Of a stretch of DNA of 20,964 nucleotides, positions 1-7,527 are shown piece after piece (position 1 is the first letter of the stretch; every line of letters begins with the position of its first letter). The notes beneath the pieces are model-generated. The model was given only the letters and a program-made list of their open reading frames with translations, was not told the DNA's origin and did no database searches. Origin of the DNA: Candidatus Aminicenantota bacterium (lineage in GTDB: Bacteria; Acidobacteriota; Aminicenantia; Aminicenantales; Aminicenantaceae); NCBI GenBank assembly GCA_030627155.1, contig DAOUSP010000006.1, forward strand, positions 1 to 20,964, in the 5' to 3' direction. Position numbers and translations under genes: made by a program.

Positions 1-132
1 AGCAACCTCGACTCGTGAATAATCCAGGTTAACTGTCACGGAAAGAGAGATGCTCCCCTTAAGCCATATTGTTTACAGATTGCTATTACAAGGAATTATA
101 TATGCTTAAATCATGAGAAACTAATGTGCATT

Positions 133-161
133 TTGACTTTATTTGAGTTATTTTTTATCTT
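133..161 (+). promoter_or_regulatory. Promoter of the THEP1-like gene, probably leaderless
   Basis: A -35 box TTGACT (133-138) is followed, after exactly 17 bases, by TATCTT (156-161) as a -10 box. The only available ATG is at 168, six bases after the -10, and an in-frame TGA sits at 162-164. Transcription would therefore begin at or within a base or two of the start codon. There is no Shine-Dalgarno sequence. The -10 is a moderate match, so the call rests partly on the similarity to the asnS promoter downstream. Confidence 0.5.
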
Positions 162-167
162 TGAGTC

Positions 168-695
168 ATGCTCCTTATATTAACAGGACCTCTCCACTCA
201 GGGAAAACCACTCTTTTAAAGAATGTTGTCCAGGTTTTAGAAAATAAGAAAATGCGAATAGATGGCTTTTTGAGTCAAGCTGTTAAAAAAAACAATGACT
301 GTATTGGATACGATTTATTTGATTTAAAAAACAAAAAATCTTTTCCCTACATGCGAAAGTCAGGAAAAGACAAATGGATACAATCTGGCTCATATTTTTT
401 AATCCAAAAAGGACTTATGCAAGCAAAGAAAATCATTTCCCGCAAGAAAGATATTGATATCTTTATCGTGGATGAGGTTGGCCCTTTGGAATTATCAGGA
501 AAGGGCCTGTTCCCTGAATTAGAAAAGCTTATAAGAGAACCTGTGGTACCAATGCTAATTGTCGTGCAATCAAGGATCCTCGAATCTTTTCTTTCTTTAT
601 TTTCCTTGACCAGTAAGCAGAAGGCAAAAATTTTTGACATAAGAGTTAAAAATGCTTCTGCTCTTATTATTCAAGAGATTCAAACTGCTCGATAA
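168..695 (+). CDS. THEP1-like nucleoside-triphosphatase (NTPase_1 family)
   Basis: This 175-residue P-loop protein hydrolyses nucleoside triphosphates in members of the THEP1 family that have been studied; its cellular role is not well defined. The sequence shows a Walker A loop at residues 7-15 (GPLHSGKTT) next to the N-terminus. A Walker B segment follows at about 98-107, ending in D102-E103 followed by GPLE, the family hallmark. The length agrees with the usual 170-190 residues. The start at 168 is forced, because an in-frame stop lies two codons upstream. It is followed 54 bases later by asnS, which has its own promoter, so the two need not be co-transcribed. The protein is predicted to be cytoplasmic, with no signal peptide or membrane segment. 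The family assignment is firm; the physiological substrate cannot be told from sequence. Confidence 0.85.
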   Translation: MLLILTGPLHSGKTTLLKNVVQVLENKKMRIDGFLSQAVKKNNDCIGYDLFDLKNKKSFPYMRKSGKDKWIQSGSYFLIQKGLMQAKKIISRKKDIDIFIVDEVGPLELSGKGLFPELEKLIREPVVPMLIVVQSRILESFLSLFSLTSKQKAKIFDIRVKNASALIIQEIQTAR

Positions 696-711
696 AAAAA
701 GAAAAGATGAT

Positions 712-740
712 TTGACGTTAAGGGAGCGATTTTTTATAAT
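712..740 (+). promoter_or_regulatory. Strong sigma70-type promoter of asnS, near-leaderless
   Basis: TTGACG (712-717) and a perfect TATAAT (735-740) are separated by exactly 17 bases, close to the ideal housekeeping promoter. The asnS ATG lies at 750, only nine bases after the -10, so the expected transcription start falls at about 746-748. That leaves a leader of zero to four bases, with no room for a ribosome binding site. The bases just before the ATG (TTGAAGTC) resemble those before the THEP1-like gene (TTGAGTC). Confidence 0.75.
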
Positions 741-749
741 CTTGAAGTC

Positions 750-2042
750 ATGAAATGGATTTATATTGAAGACATTGCAAACTACAAGGACCAAGAGGTA
801 GAAATCAGGGGATGGGTTTATAACAAACGTTCCAGCGGAAAGGTCCGTTTCATCCTTATTAGAGATGGGACAGGAATCATCCAGGCAACCATATCAAGCG
901 AAAAAAATGACCATCCCCTATTCAAAAAATTCGACCTCTTAACCCAAGAATCTTCAATTATCCTCCGCGGTCGCGTGAGAGAAGATAAAAGGGCTCCTTC
1001 TGGATATGAATTAAACATTGATCACATGGAAATAATACAAATTGCTAAAGACTACCCAATCACACCAAAAGAGCACAGCACTCCTTTTCTTATGGAACAC
1101 CGACACCTTTGGCTTCGTTCCAAAAAACAGCACGCTGTCCTGCAAATTCGAGCAGAAATAATTAAATCCATACGCGATTTTTTTGACGGCCGCGGATTTC
1201 GCCTGATGGACACCCCTGTTCTCACTCCGAGTGCTTGTGAAGGAACAACTACACTTTTCGAAACAAAATATTTTGACCAGAATGCCTATCTTACTCAGAG
1301 CGGCCAGCTTTATAATGAGGCAACAGCTATGGCATTTGGCAAGGTTTACTGCTTCGGTCCAACCTTTCGTGCGGAGAAATCCAAGACACGCCGCCATTTG
1401 ATGGAATTCTGGATGGTTGAGCCGGAGGTCGCATTTGCCCTTCTCGAGGATATCATTGACTTGGGCGAAGATCTTATCCTCCATATAATCGAGCAAGTCC
1501 TTAAGAATAATCAAAAACAACTCGATATCCTCGAAAGAGACACAAAGCCCTTAGAAAATATTAAAAAACCTTTTCCTTGTATTCGTTATGATGATGCCGT
1601 AAACCTTCTTAAAGAAAAGGGCTCAAAAATCCAGTGGGGTGACGATTTTGGTTCCCCTGAAGAAACCCTTTTATCCCAAATCTTCGATAACCCAGTATGT
1701 GTGACTCATTTTCCGGCTAAAATAAAAGCTTTTTATATGCAGCCAGACGATGAGCGTCCAGATTTAGTACTTGGAGTCGATGTAATTGCATCAGAGGGAT
1801 ACGGAGAGATTATTGGAGGCGGTCAGAGGATTTATGACTTAAAGTTACTTGAACAAAAAATCAAGGAGTATAACCTGCCGAGAGAAGCTTATGAATGGTA
1901 TATAGATTTAAGAAAGTATGGCACTGTACCACACTCAGGATTCGGGCTTGGAATCGAACGCACAGTCGCCTGGGTTTGCAAACTCAAACATGTAAGGGAA
2001 ACAATCCCCTTTCCCCGACTGCTGTATAAGATCTACCCCTGA
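750..2042 (+). CDS. asnS: Asparaginyl-tRNA synthetase
   Basis: This enzyme charges tRNA-Asn with asparagine in the cytoplasm, using ATP. The protein has 430 residues, the same length as the short bacterial AsnRS type. An N-terminal OB-fold anticodon-binding domain occupies roughly residues 1-105. The class II catalytic core follows: motif 2 begins at F206-R-A-E and continues into HLMEFWMVEPE, the AsnRS rather than AspRS signature. The segment with GYGEIIGGGQR and motif 3 at 397-404 (GFGLGIER) follow, and the protein ends in ETIPFPR then IYP. Since a dedicated AsnRS is present, the cell need not make Asn-tRNA by amidation. No T-box leader is possible, because the promoter sits within 40 bases of the start. 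I see no clear terminator after the stop at 2042; a palindrome at 2046-2059 lacks a T tract. Confidence 0.95.
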   Translation: MKWIYIEDIANYKDQEVEIRGWVYNKRSSGKVRFILIRDGTGIIQATISSEKNDHPLFKKFDLLTQESSIILRGRVREDKRAPSGYELNIDHMEIIQIAKDYPITPKEHSTPFLMEHRHLWLRSKKQHAVLQIRAEIIKSIRDFFDGRGFRLMDTPVLTPSACEGTTTLFETKYFDQNAYLTQSGQLYNEATAMAFGKVYCFGPTFRAEKSKTRRHLMEFWMVEPEVAFALLEDIIDLGEDLILHIIEQVLKNNQKQLDILERDTKPLENIKKPFPCIRYDDAVNLLKEKGSKIQWGDDFGSPEETLLSQIFDNPVCVTHFPAKIKAFYMQPDDERPDLVLGVDVIASEGYGEIIGGGQRIYDLKLLEQKIKEYNLPREAYEWYIDLRKYGTVPHSGFGLGIERTVAWVCKLKHVRETIPFPRLLYKIYP

Positions 2043-2045
2043 ATC

Positions 2046-2174
2046 TAATCGATCGATTAAAAGTAAGAAGTAAAGAGTGTAACTTAAATTAAATCCTAGC
2101 TTTCACAATTTACTGTCCATTTTTCCATATATAGCGAGTCTAGCTCTTTACTCCTCACTCCTTACTCTTTACTT
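2046..2174. repeat. Heptad-repeat inverted element with adjoining palindrome
   Basis: Directly after asnS lies a perfect 14-bp palindrome, TAATCGATCGATTA (2046-2059). Next comes a short array of a 7-bp unit on the plus strand: AGTAAGA, AGTAAAG, AGTGTAA (2062-2082). At 2144-2174 the same unit recurs in the opposite orientation in about 4.4 copies: CTCTTTA, CTCCTCA, CTCCTTA, CTCTTTA, CTT. Read on the minus strand this is AGTAARG/AGTGAGG. The arms share an exact 11-base inverted match, AAGTAAAGAGT (2068-2078) against ACTCTTTACTT (2164-2174), with 85 bases between. No open reading frame of note lies inside. The coordinates are my own boundaries. It could be a dispersed intergenic repeat, a transcript-end structure, or a decayed small mobile element. 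Confidence 0.6.
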
Positions 2175-2227
2175 GTATCATCTCACTTTTAAAAAACTAT
2201 TATTTCGATATAATAACAATTTATGGT

Positions 2228-2257
2228 TTGTCGTAATAACAGTTAACTGAGTCAAAT
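2228..2257 (+). promoter_or_regulatory. Possible rimO operon promoter with palindromic spacer
   Basis: TTGTCG (2228-2233) and TCAAAT (2252-2257) are 18 bases apart; each is only a partial match to consensus. The spacer contains the perfect palindrome CAGTTAACTG (2240-2249), which could bind a repressor or simply be chance. The predicted start near 2264 gives a leader of about 44 bases before rimO. This is the best candidate in the gap but a weak one. Confidence 0.3.
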
Positions 2258-2307
2258 ATTGTAGCAAAGGAAAATAACTGAATGACAAATATAACGGAAA
2301 AAAGTAA

Positions 2308-3633
2308 ATGAAAAAAATCGCTCTTATTAGTCTCGGCTGTGCGAAAAACCTTGTTGATAGCGAGGTGATGCTGGGGTATTTAAGGAATGCTGGATATAAA
2401 TTTGTCTCAAATATCAAGGAGGCAGATATAATCATCATTAACACTTGCGGCTTTATTAAGCCAGCACGCCAGGAAGCCCATGAAGCACTAACAGAAGCAA
2501 TCGCTTCAAAAAATACATCTAAACTTCCTTCACAAAAGATCATTGTTGTTGGCTGTTATGTCCAAAGAGACCAAAAGTCATTGAAACATAAATTCCCTGA
2601 AGTCGACACCTGGTTAGGTGTCAATGATTTCGATAAAATTGTTGATGCAGTTGAGGGAATACCTTTTAAACATGCCACACAATGTTTTCTCTATGACCAC
2701 GACTCCCCTCGATGCCTTTCTACACCACCCGCCTGGACTTACATTAAAATATCTGAAGGATGCTCTCATCACTGTGGGTTTTGTGCAATCCCTCTGATTA
2801 AAGGCCCTTATCGCTCTCGAAACATCTCATCCATTGTCAAAGAAGCCGAAGACCTTGTATCAAAGGGAATTAAAGAAATAAACATTATCTCCCAGGACAG
2901 CACTTATTATGGCCGTGATATTGGCCTTAAAGACGGTTTGCCCAATCTTCTTAAAAAACTTCTCAAGATACAATCTCTTAAATGGATTCGAATACTTTAT
3001 GGATATCCAGAAGAAATCACAGATTCTCTGCTTGAAGTTATGCAAGAAGAGAAAATATGCCCTTATCTCGACCTCCCCTTTCAGCATTCTGCTCCTCAAA
3101 TCTTAAAGCTTATGAAACGCAGCATGGATGGCCATCGTGCACTTAAGCTTATCAATAAAATTAGAAAAAAAATTCCAGAGATTGTTCTTCGCACATCTTT
3201 GTTAGTAGGATTTCCAGGGGAAGGACCAAAAGAGTTTATAAATTTAAAAGATTTTGTTAAGGAAGCTCAATTCGACCATTTAGGAGTATTTCTCTATTCT
3301 CGAGAAAAAGGAACAGATTCTTATTCCCTTGGAGACCCTGTTAAGGAATCTATAAAACTAAAAAGGCAAAAAGAAATTATGCAAATTCAAGCTGAAATCT
3401 CTCTAAACAAAAACAAAAAATACCTACACCAAACAATGGACGTTTTAATCGATGGTGTATTGGCAAAAAATCCCAGTGTATATACTGGACGCACACAGTT
3501 CCAAGCTCCTGAAGTAGACGGCATTGTCTTTGTAAACAGGAACAACTCGAAAAATAATCTCATTAACACTATTCAAAAAGTTGAAATAACAACCCCAGAT
3601 GTATATGATTTATATGGAAAAATTGTTAAATGA
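2308..3633 (+). CDS. rimO: Ribosomal protein S12 methylthiotransferase RimO
   Basis: RimO is a radical SAM enzyme that adds a methylthio group to a conserved aspartate of ribosomal protein S12. The 441-residue protein carries the N-terminal methylthiotransferase domain with cluster cysteines C11, C47 (NTCGFI) and C83. The CGFIKPARQEA stretch after C47 marks RimO rather than MiaB. The radical SAM domain has C152, C156 and C159 in CSHHCGFC, the CX3CX2C motif that binds the second 4Fe-4S cluster. The last 65 residues or so form the TRAM domain. The start is preceded by only a weak GGAA at about 2299. It is the first gene of a tightly packed operon; its TGA overlaps the pgpA ATG. The SAM it needs would be supplied by metK, further along the window. 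Confidence 0.95.
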   Translation: MKKIALISLGCAKNLVDSEVMLGYLRNAGYKFVSNIKEADIIIINTCGFIKPARQEAHEALTEAIASKNTSKLPSQKIIVVGCYVQRDQKSLKHKFPEVDTWLGVNDFDKIVDAVEGIPFKHATQCFLYDHDSPRCLSTPPAWTYIKISEGCSHHCGFCAIPLIKGPYRSRNISSIVKEAEDLVSKGIKEINIISQDSTYYGRDIGLKDGLPNLLKKLLKIQSLKWIRILYGYPEEITDSLLEVMQEEKICPYLDLPFQHSAPQILKLMKRSMDGHRALKLINKIRKKIPEIVLRTSLLVGFPGEGPKEFINLKDFVKEAQFDHLGVFLYSREKGTDSYSLGDPVKESIKLKRQKEIMQIQAEISLNKNKKYLHQTMDVLIDGVLAKNPSVYTGRTQFQAPEVDGIVFVNRNNSKNNLINTIQKVEITTPDVYDLYGKIVK

Positions 3634-4079
3634 CCAAAATAGCTAAAATTATCGCCACATGTTTTGGAATCGGCTACTTTCCAGTAGCTCCAGGAACATT
3701 CACAAGTTTTGCAGTTGTTCTTCTGTATAAGTTTTTCCTTTATAAATTGGAATGGCCCTATTTTCTGCTGCTTGTCCTAATCATCTTTCTTGGGGGCGTC
3801 ATGATATCTACAAAGGTGACTGCAGAATTAAAGGCTAAAGATCCGAGAATAATCGTAGTGGATGAGGCAGCAGGTCAACTCCTTATTCTTTTTAACATGA
3901 ATCCAAGCTGGTTTAATGTTCTTTTTGCGTTTGTATTGTTCCGATTTTTTGATATCATCAAACCATACCCAATAAAAAAAGTTGAAAATTTTCCACGTGG
4001 CTGGGGAATCATGATGGACGATATTGTTGCGGCTGTTCTTGGTGGAATACTTATAAACGTTTATTTACTATTGAGATGA
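3630..4079 (+). CDS. pgpA: Phosphatidylglycerophosphatase A
   Basis: PgpA is an inner-membrane phosphatase that removes the phosphate from phosphatidylglycerophosphate to give phosphatidylglycerol. The 149-residue protein has the family motifs in order. Near the N-terminus is GYFPVAPGTFTS; in the middle are DPRIIVVDEAAGQ and FRFFDIIKPYPI; near the end is GWGIMMDDIVAA. The acidic residues in the second and last motifs are the expected metal-binding and catalytic positions. Hydrophobic stretches at roughly residues 20-60, 85-105 and 130-147 fit membrane segments. The ATG overlaps the rimO stop, and its own TGA overlaps the cinA start, so translation is probably coupled on both sides. The lipid function fits plsY and gpsA downstream in the same operon. 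Confidence 0.93.
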   Translation: MTKIAKIIATCFGIGYFPVAPGTFTSFAVVLLYKFFLYKLEWPYFLLLVLIIFLGGVMISTKVTAELKAKDPRIIVVDEAAGQLLILFNMNPSWFNVLFAFVLFRFFDIIKPYPIKKVENFPRGWGIMMDDIVAAVLGGILINVYLLLR

Positions 4080-5362
4080 AGCCTAATAAGCCCTGTAAAA
4101 TAGAAATAATGGCTGTTGGCTCTGAAATGTTATCCCCTTATTTTCAAGATAGTAATTCTCTTTATATCACCAAGCGTCTAAATGAACTCGGGTTAGATGT
4201 CTCTTTTAAGACTATTGTTGGTGACAATTGGGAGGATCTTTTAATCTGTATAAGGCAATCGCTCTCAAGGGCAGACATACTCTTTGCTATTGGAGGCCTT
4301 GGTCCAACTCAGGATGATATCACCCGAGAGGCATTCGCTTCTGTTCTAAAGAAAAAATTGTTATATCATGATGAAATACTTGAAAAAATCCGAGAACGGT
4401 TCAAACAAAGAAGACTGGCGATGCCTGTTATCAACAAAAAACAGGCCTACATCATTGAAGGCTCTGAGATCTTGGACAATGCCTGCGGAACTGCTCCTGG
4501 GCTTTGGCTTGAGCATAACAAAAAAACAATAGTCCTTCTCCCTGGCCCTCCTAATGAACTTATGCCTATGTTTGAGACCCATGTATGGCCACGCCTGCAA
4601 AATTTCCATAGGCGTTACTCAGAGAAAAAGATCATTAAGATTACAGGGCTTACTGAATCAAAAATTGAATCCATTCTTTCCGATATTTATCCCAATGATT
4701 CATCTATAAAGCTTACAACCCTTGCCCGCCCTGGCCAGATTGAAATCCACATCCTTTCTTATTCTGATTCAAGCCAGGCACATGCACACAAAAAGGCCAT
4801 TTTCATTGAAAAGCGCATTCTTGATAGACTCAAGGACAATGTGTTCTCTATATCAAACGAGGAGCTTGAGCAGGTTGTCGGCAAATTATTGATGACTAAT
4901 AAAGAAACATTAGCTGTTGCAGAATCATGCACAGGAGGATATTTAGGGCACCGTTTAACAAACGTTCCTGGAAGCTCAAACTATTTCATCCAGGGAGTTA
5001 TCGCTTACAGCAATGAGGCAAAAATCAAGCTTCTTGGGGTTTCTCCTCAAATTATTGATAAATATGGGGCTGTAAGTGCCCAGGTAGCTGAAGCAATGGC
5101 TAAAGGCATTCGCCGCACAGCAAATACAAACTATGGCCTCTCGATTACAGGAATTGCAGGCCCAACAGGACGGACACCCAAAAAACCTGTTGGTTTAGTA
5201 TATACAGCTTTGTCCTGGGCCAATGGAAGCACAGTCAAGGAAAACCGTTTTCTTGGAGACAGAAAGTCCATAAAATTCCAGTCGAGCCAGGAAACTTTGG
5301 ATATGCTAAGGAGGTTTTTATTGCGCGAAAAAGAAAACACATCAAATATTAGGAATGAATAA
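4076..5362 (+). CDS. cinA: CinA: two-domain competence/damage-inducible protein, nicotinamide-nucleotide amidase
   Basis: CinA-type proteins act in pyridine nucleotide recycling. The C-terminal domain (PncC) deamidates nicotinamide mononucleotide, and in some bacteria the N-terminal domain has ADP-ribose pyrophosphatase activity. This 428-residue protein has the full two-domain layout. The N-terminal MoaB/MogA-like domain covers about residues 8-175, with GGLGPTQDD at 73-81 and LLPGPPNEL further on. A middle linker domain follows. The C-terminal amidase domain starts at about 265, with AESCTGG at 282-288, where S284 is the expected catalytic serine, and GIAGPTG later. It is coupled to pgpA by an ATGA overlap. 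In many bacteria cinA is followed by recA; here it is followed by thpR, plsY and gpsA instead. The activity of the N-terminal domain cannot be decided from sequence. Confidence 0.93.
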   Translation: MKPNKPCKIEIMAVGSEMLSPYFQDSNSLYITKRLNELGLDVSFKTIVGDNWEDLLICIRQSLSRADILFAIGGLGPTQDDITREAFASVLKKKLLYHDEILEKIRERFKQRRLAMPVINKKQAYIIEGSEILDNACGTAPGLWLEHNKKTIVLLPGPPNELMPMFETHVWPRLQNFHRRYSEKKIIKITGLTESKIESILSDIYPNDSSIKLTTLARPGQIEIHILSYSDSSQAHAHKKAIFIEKRILDRLKDNVFSISNEELEQVVGKLLMTNKETLAVAESCTGGYLGHRLTNVPGSSNYFIQGVIAYSNEAKIKLLGVSPQIIDKYGAVSAQVAEAMAKGIRRTANTNYGLSITGIAGPTGRTPKKPVGLVYTALSWANGSTVKENRFLGDRKSIKFQSSQETLDMLRRFLLREKENTSNIRNE

Positions 5363-5371
5363 AACAAAAAA

Positions 5372-5929
5372 ATGAGAACTTTCATTGCAATTAATCTTGA
5401 TAAAGAAATCAAAGAAGACCTCACTCATCTAATAGATACAATCGACAAAGAGAAAAAGAGTGTTAAATGGGTCAAACCTCCTGGAATGCACCTGACATTA
5501 AAATTTTTAGGGGAAATATCCATAGAGAAAGCCCAGGAGGTAGAATCGCTCATGAATGATATTATAAAGTCACATTCTTCCTTTCACATGCGTATTATAG
5601 GAACAGGCACTTTTCCTAAAAACAGCAGATATCCAAGGGTTTTCTGGGTTGGCATAGAAGAGAGCCAGCAGCTCTCTAACTTACATATTCATATCGAAAA
5701 TGAGCTCGAAAGGCTTCATTTCCCTAAAGAAAATCGAAAGTTTCATCCTCATCTAACCTTAGGACGAGTGAAATCAAATCACCGACTAAATTCAATCCTT
5801 ACAGAGTTGAATAAACACAAAGACCGAATATTTGGCGAAATGCAGGTTAAAACAGTCACTTTTTTCAAAAGCACTCTAAAACCTACAGGAGCCGAATATG
5901 AAGCTTTAAAGGAGTTTCATCTAAAATGA
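5372..5929 (+). CDS. thpR: RNA 2',3'-cyclic phosphodiesterase (2'-5' RNA ligase family)
   Basis: ThpR belongs to the 2H phosphoesterase superfamily. It opens 2',3'-cyclic phosphates on RNA and can join tRNA halves through a 2'-5' bond in vitro. The 185-residue protein has both defining HxTx motifs: HLTL at residues 40-43, continuing as KFLGE, and HLTL at 127-130, continuing as GRV. The two histidines are the catalytic pair. The length is typical. It starts nine bases after cinA without a good ribosome binding site: the nearest purine run, AGGA at 5351-5354, is 17 bases away. It may depend on ribosomes arriving from cinA. Its stop overlaps the plsY ATG. Confidence 0.93.
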   Translation: MRTFIAINLDKEIKEDLTHLIDTIDKEKKSVKWVKPPGMHLTLKFLGEISIEKAQEVESLMNDIIKSHSSFHMRIIGTGTFPKNSRYPRVFWVGIEESQQLSNLHIHIENELERLHFPKENRKFHPHLTLGRVKSNHRLNSILTELNKHKDRIFGEMQVKTVTFFKSTLKPTGAEYEALKEFHLK

Positions 5930-6516
5930 AAATAGCATTGGCGCTTTTCGCATATCTTTTCGGCACCATTCCTACTGGATACATTATTTTTCGAATCACT
6001 GAAAAAAAAGATATTCGCAAGTACGGAAGCTTCAACACAGGAGCAACAAACGTCTTGAGGTTGAAAGGCTGGAAATATGCTCTTCCAGTTCTCATTATAG
6101 ATGTTTTAAAAGGAGCTATTCCTGTATATTTCGCCTTAGTCCTATTCCCTGATAAAACTTTTGTCTCGACGTGTGCTTTTTTGGTTGTCTTCGGCCATTG
6201 CTTCCCTTTCTATTTAAGATTCAATGGCGGGAAAGGAATCGCCACCTCATTGGGTGTTTTTGCTGTTCTTGCTTTTAAGCCCTTTCTTTTGACTTTTGCT
6301 GTTTTCTTTTTAGTGATTGCCATAACACGGTTCGTGTCTTTAGGGTCTATTCTTTCTGTTTTAAGCTTTCCATTTTTTGCATACTTGCTTCAAATAGAAA
6401 CGGAGATTGTCTATTCCAGCATTTTGATTTTTCTTTTAGTGCTTCTAAGGCATTGGAACAATATCCAGCGCCTTTTTCAAGGTAAAGAAAGAAAATTAGG
6501 AGAAAAAACCCCATGA
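5926..6516 (+). CDS. plsY: Glycerol-3-phosphate acyltransferase PlsY
   Basis: PlsY is an integral inner-membrane enzyme that transfers an acyl group from acyl-phosphate to sn-glycerol-3-phosphate, making lysophosphatidic acid. The 196-residue protein is strongly hydrophobic. It has the family motifs: GTIPTGYI at 13-20, the phosphate-binding loop GSFNTGATN at 34-42, and FNGGKGIATSLG around 100. The third position of the loop, often Gly, is Phe here (codon TTC), a mild deviation. A GGAG at 5911-5914, 11 bases before the ATG, serves as the ribosome binding site inside thpR. Next comes gpsA, which makes its substrate; its ATG overlaps the plsY TGA. The acyl-phosphate partner PlsX is not in this window. 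Confidence 0.95.
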   Translation: MKIALALFAYLFGTIPTGYIIFRITEKKDIRKYGSFNTGATNVLRLKGWKYALPVLIIDVLKGAIPVYFALVLFPDKTFVSTCAFLVVFGHCFPFYLRFNGGKGIATSLGVFAVLAFKPFLLTFAVFFLVIAITRFVSLGSILSVLSFPFFAYLLQIETEIVYSSILIFLLVLLRHWNNIQRLFQGKERKLGEKTP

Positions 6517-7508
6517 AAGCTTGTGTTGTTGGCGGAGGAAGTTGGGGTAGTGCTTTTGCACTTCACCTTGGCAGGTTGAACAGGAGTACGAATCTTTGGA
6601 TTAGGGAAAGGGATGTTTATGAAGAAACAATTCATTACAGAGAAAATCGGACATTCCTACCAGGCGAAGCTTTTCCTAATACGGTTTCTTTTTTTAATAA
6701 CCTGGAAGAAGCCATTAATGATGCTGATGTTATCTTTATTGCTGTCCCATCAAAGTTTTGCCGTTCAATTTATGAGAAAATGGCACCTTTTCTTACATCC
6801 AAACAAATTCTTGTGAGTCTTACAAAAGGAATTGAGAAAGACTCTTTAAAACGAATGACAGAAGTAATGCTTGATGTGTTTCCACCAAATACTGAAAAGC
6901 GGATTACTGTACTTCACGGGCCAAGTTTCGCTGTAGAGGTTGCTCAGTGTCACCCAACAGCAGTTGTTGTCGCTTCAACGAATTCCGATCTTGCAAAGAA
7001 GGTCCAACGTTTTGTTTCTAATGTTTATTTCAGGGTTTATACGACTTCAGATATAATCGGCGTTGAGTTAGCAGGAGCAGTAAAAAACGTCATTGCTATT
7101 GCTACTGGAATATCAGATGGAATTGAATTTGGAAATAATTCCCGGGCAGCTTTAATCACAAGGGGATTGGTGGAGATGGCCAGATTAGGAAAAAATTTTG
7201 GAGCTAAACAAAAGACTTTTTCAGGGCTGGCAGGCGTAGGTGACCTTGTCCTTACTTGCACAGGGTTATTAAGCCGCAATCATTATGTTGGGTATGAACT
7301 TGGCAAAGGGAAATCTTTGGACAAAATTATTTCATCTATGAAAATGATAGCTGAAGGAATAACAACGACTCTTTCAGTTCATCAGCTGGCGAAACGAGAA
7401 AAAGTTGAAATGCCAATTTGCGAACAGGTTTACGATATTCTTTACAAGAACAAGGAACCCAGACAAGCTCTTCAAGATTTAATGTCAAGGAAATTGAAAA
7501 ATGAATAA
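6513..7508 (+). CDS. gpsA: NAD(P)H-dependent glycerol-3-phosphate dehydrogenase
   Basis: GpsA reduces dihydroxyacetone phosphate to sn-glycerol-3-phosphate, the backbone used by PlsY. The 331-residue protein opens with the Rossmann loop VVGGGSWGSA (GGGSWG at 7-12). It continues with HGPSFAVEVA in the middle, the catalytic K191 in AGAVKNVIAIATG, the NSRAALITRG substrate-binding segment, and GLAGVGDLVLTCTG. These are diagnostic for GpsA. The ribosome binding site AGGAG lies about ten bases before the ATG, inside plsY. Substrate production and use are thus encoded side by side, with a shared ATGA. The TPR gene follows in the same direction. Confidence 0.96.
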   Translation: MKACVVGGGSWGSAFALHLGRLNRSTNLWIRERDVYEETIHYRENRTFLPGEAFPNTVSFFNNLEEAINDADVIFIAVPSKFCRSIYEKMAPFLTSKQILVSLTKGIEKDSLKRMTEVMLDVFPPNTEKRITVLHGPSFAVEVAQCHPTAVVVASTNSDLAKKVQRFVSNVYFRVYTTSDIIGVELAGAVKNVIAIATGISDGIEFGNNSRAALITRGLVEMARLGKNFGAKQKTFSGLAGVGDLVLTCTGLLSRNHYVGYELGKGKSLDKIISSMKMIAEGITTTLSVHQLAKREKVEMPICEQVYDILYKNKEPRQALQDLMSRKLKNE

Positions 7509-7515
7509 AATCATG

Positions 7516-7523
7516 AAAGGAGG
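7516..7523 (+). promoter_or_regulatory. Ribosome binding site deciding the TPR gene start
   Basis: AAAGGAGG at 7516-7523 is a near-perfect Shine-Dalgarno sequence, four bases before the ATG at 7528. It argues for that start over the in-frame ATGs at 7501 and 7513. A protein starting at 7528 also opens directly with a signal-type hydrophobic segment. Confidence 0.75.
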
Positions 7524-7527
7524 AAAG

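Noticed and set aside
1..167. Possible tail of a gene entering from the left edge
   Set aside because: All three plus-strand frames reach a stop within about 35 bases, so at most a few C-terminal residues would be present. Nothing recognisable can be supported.
696..749. T-box leader before asnS
   Set aside because: The gap is only 54 bases and is filled by the promoter itself.
1011..1520. 169-codon open frame antisense to asnS
   Set aside because: It lies wholly within a well-supported tRNA synthetase gene, has no ribosome binding site, and its product resembles no family I know. A shadow frame.
2178..2543. 121-codon minus-strand frame upstream of and overlapping rimO
   Set aside because: About two thirds of it is antisense to the conserved RimO N-terminal domain, and it has no ribosome binding site or family signature.
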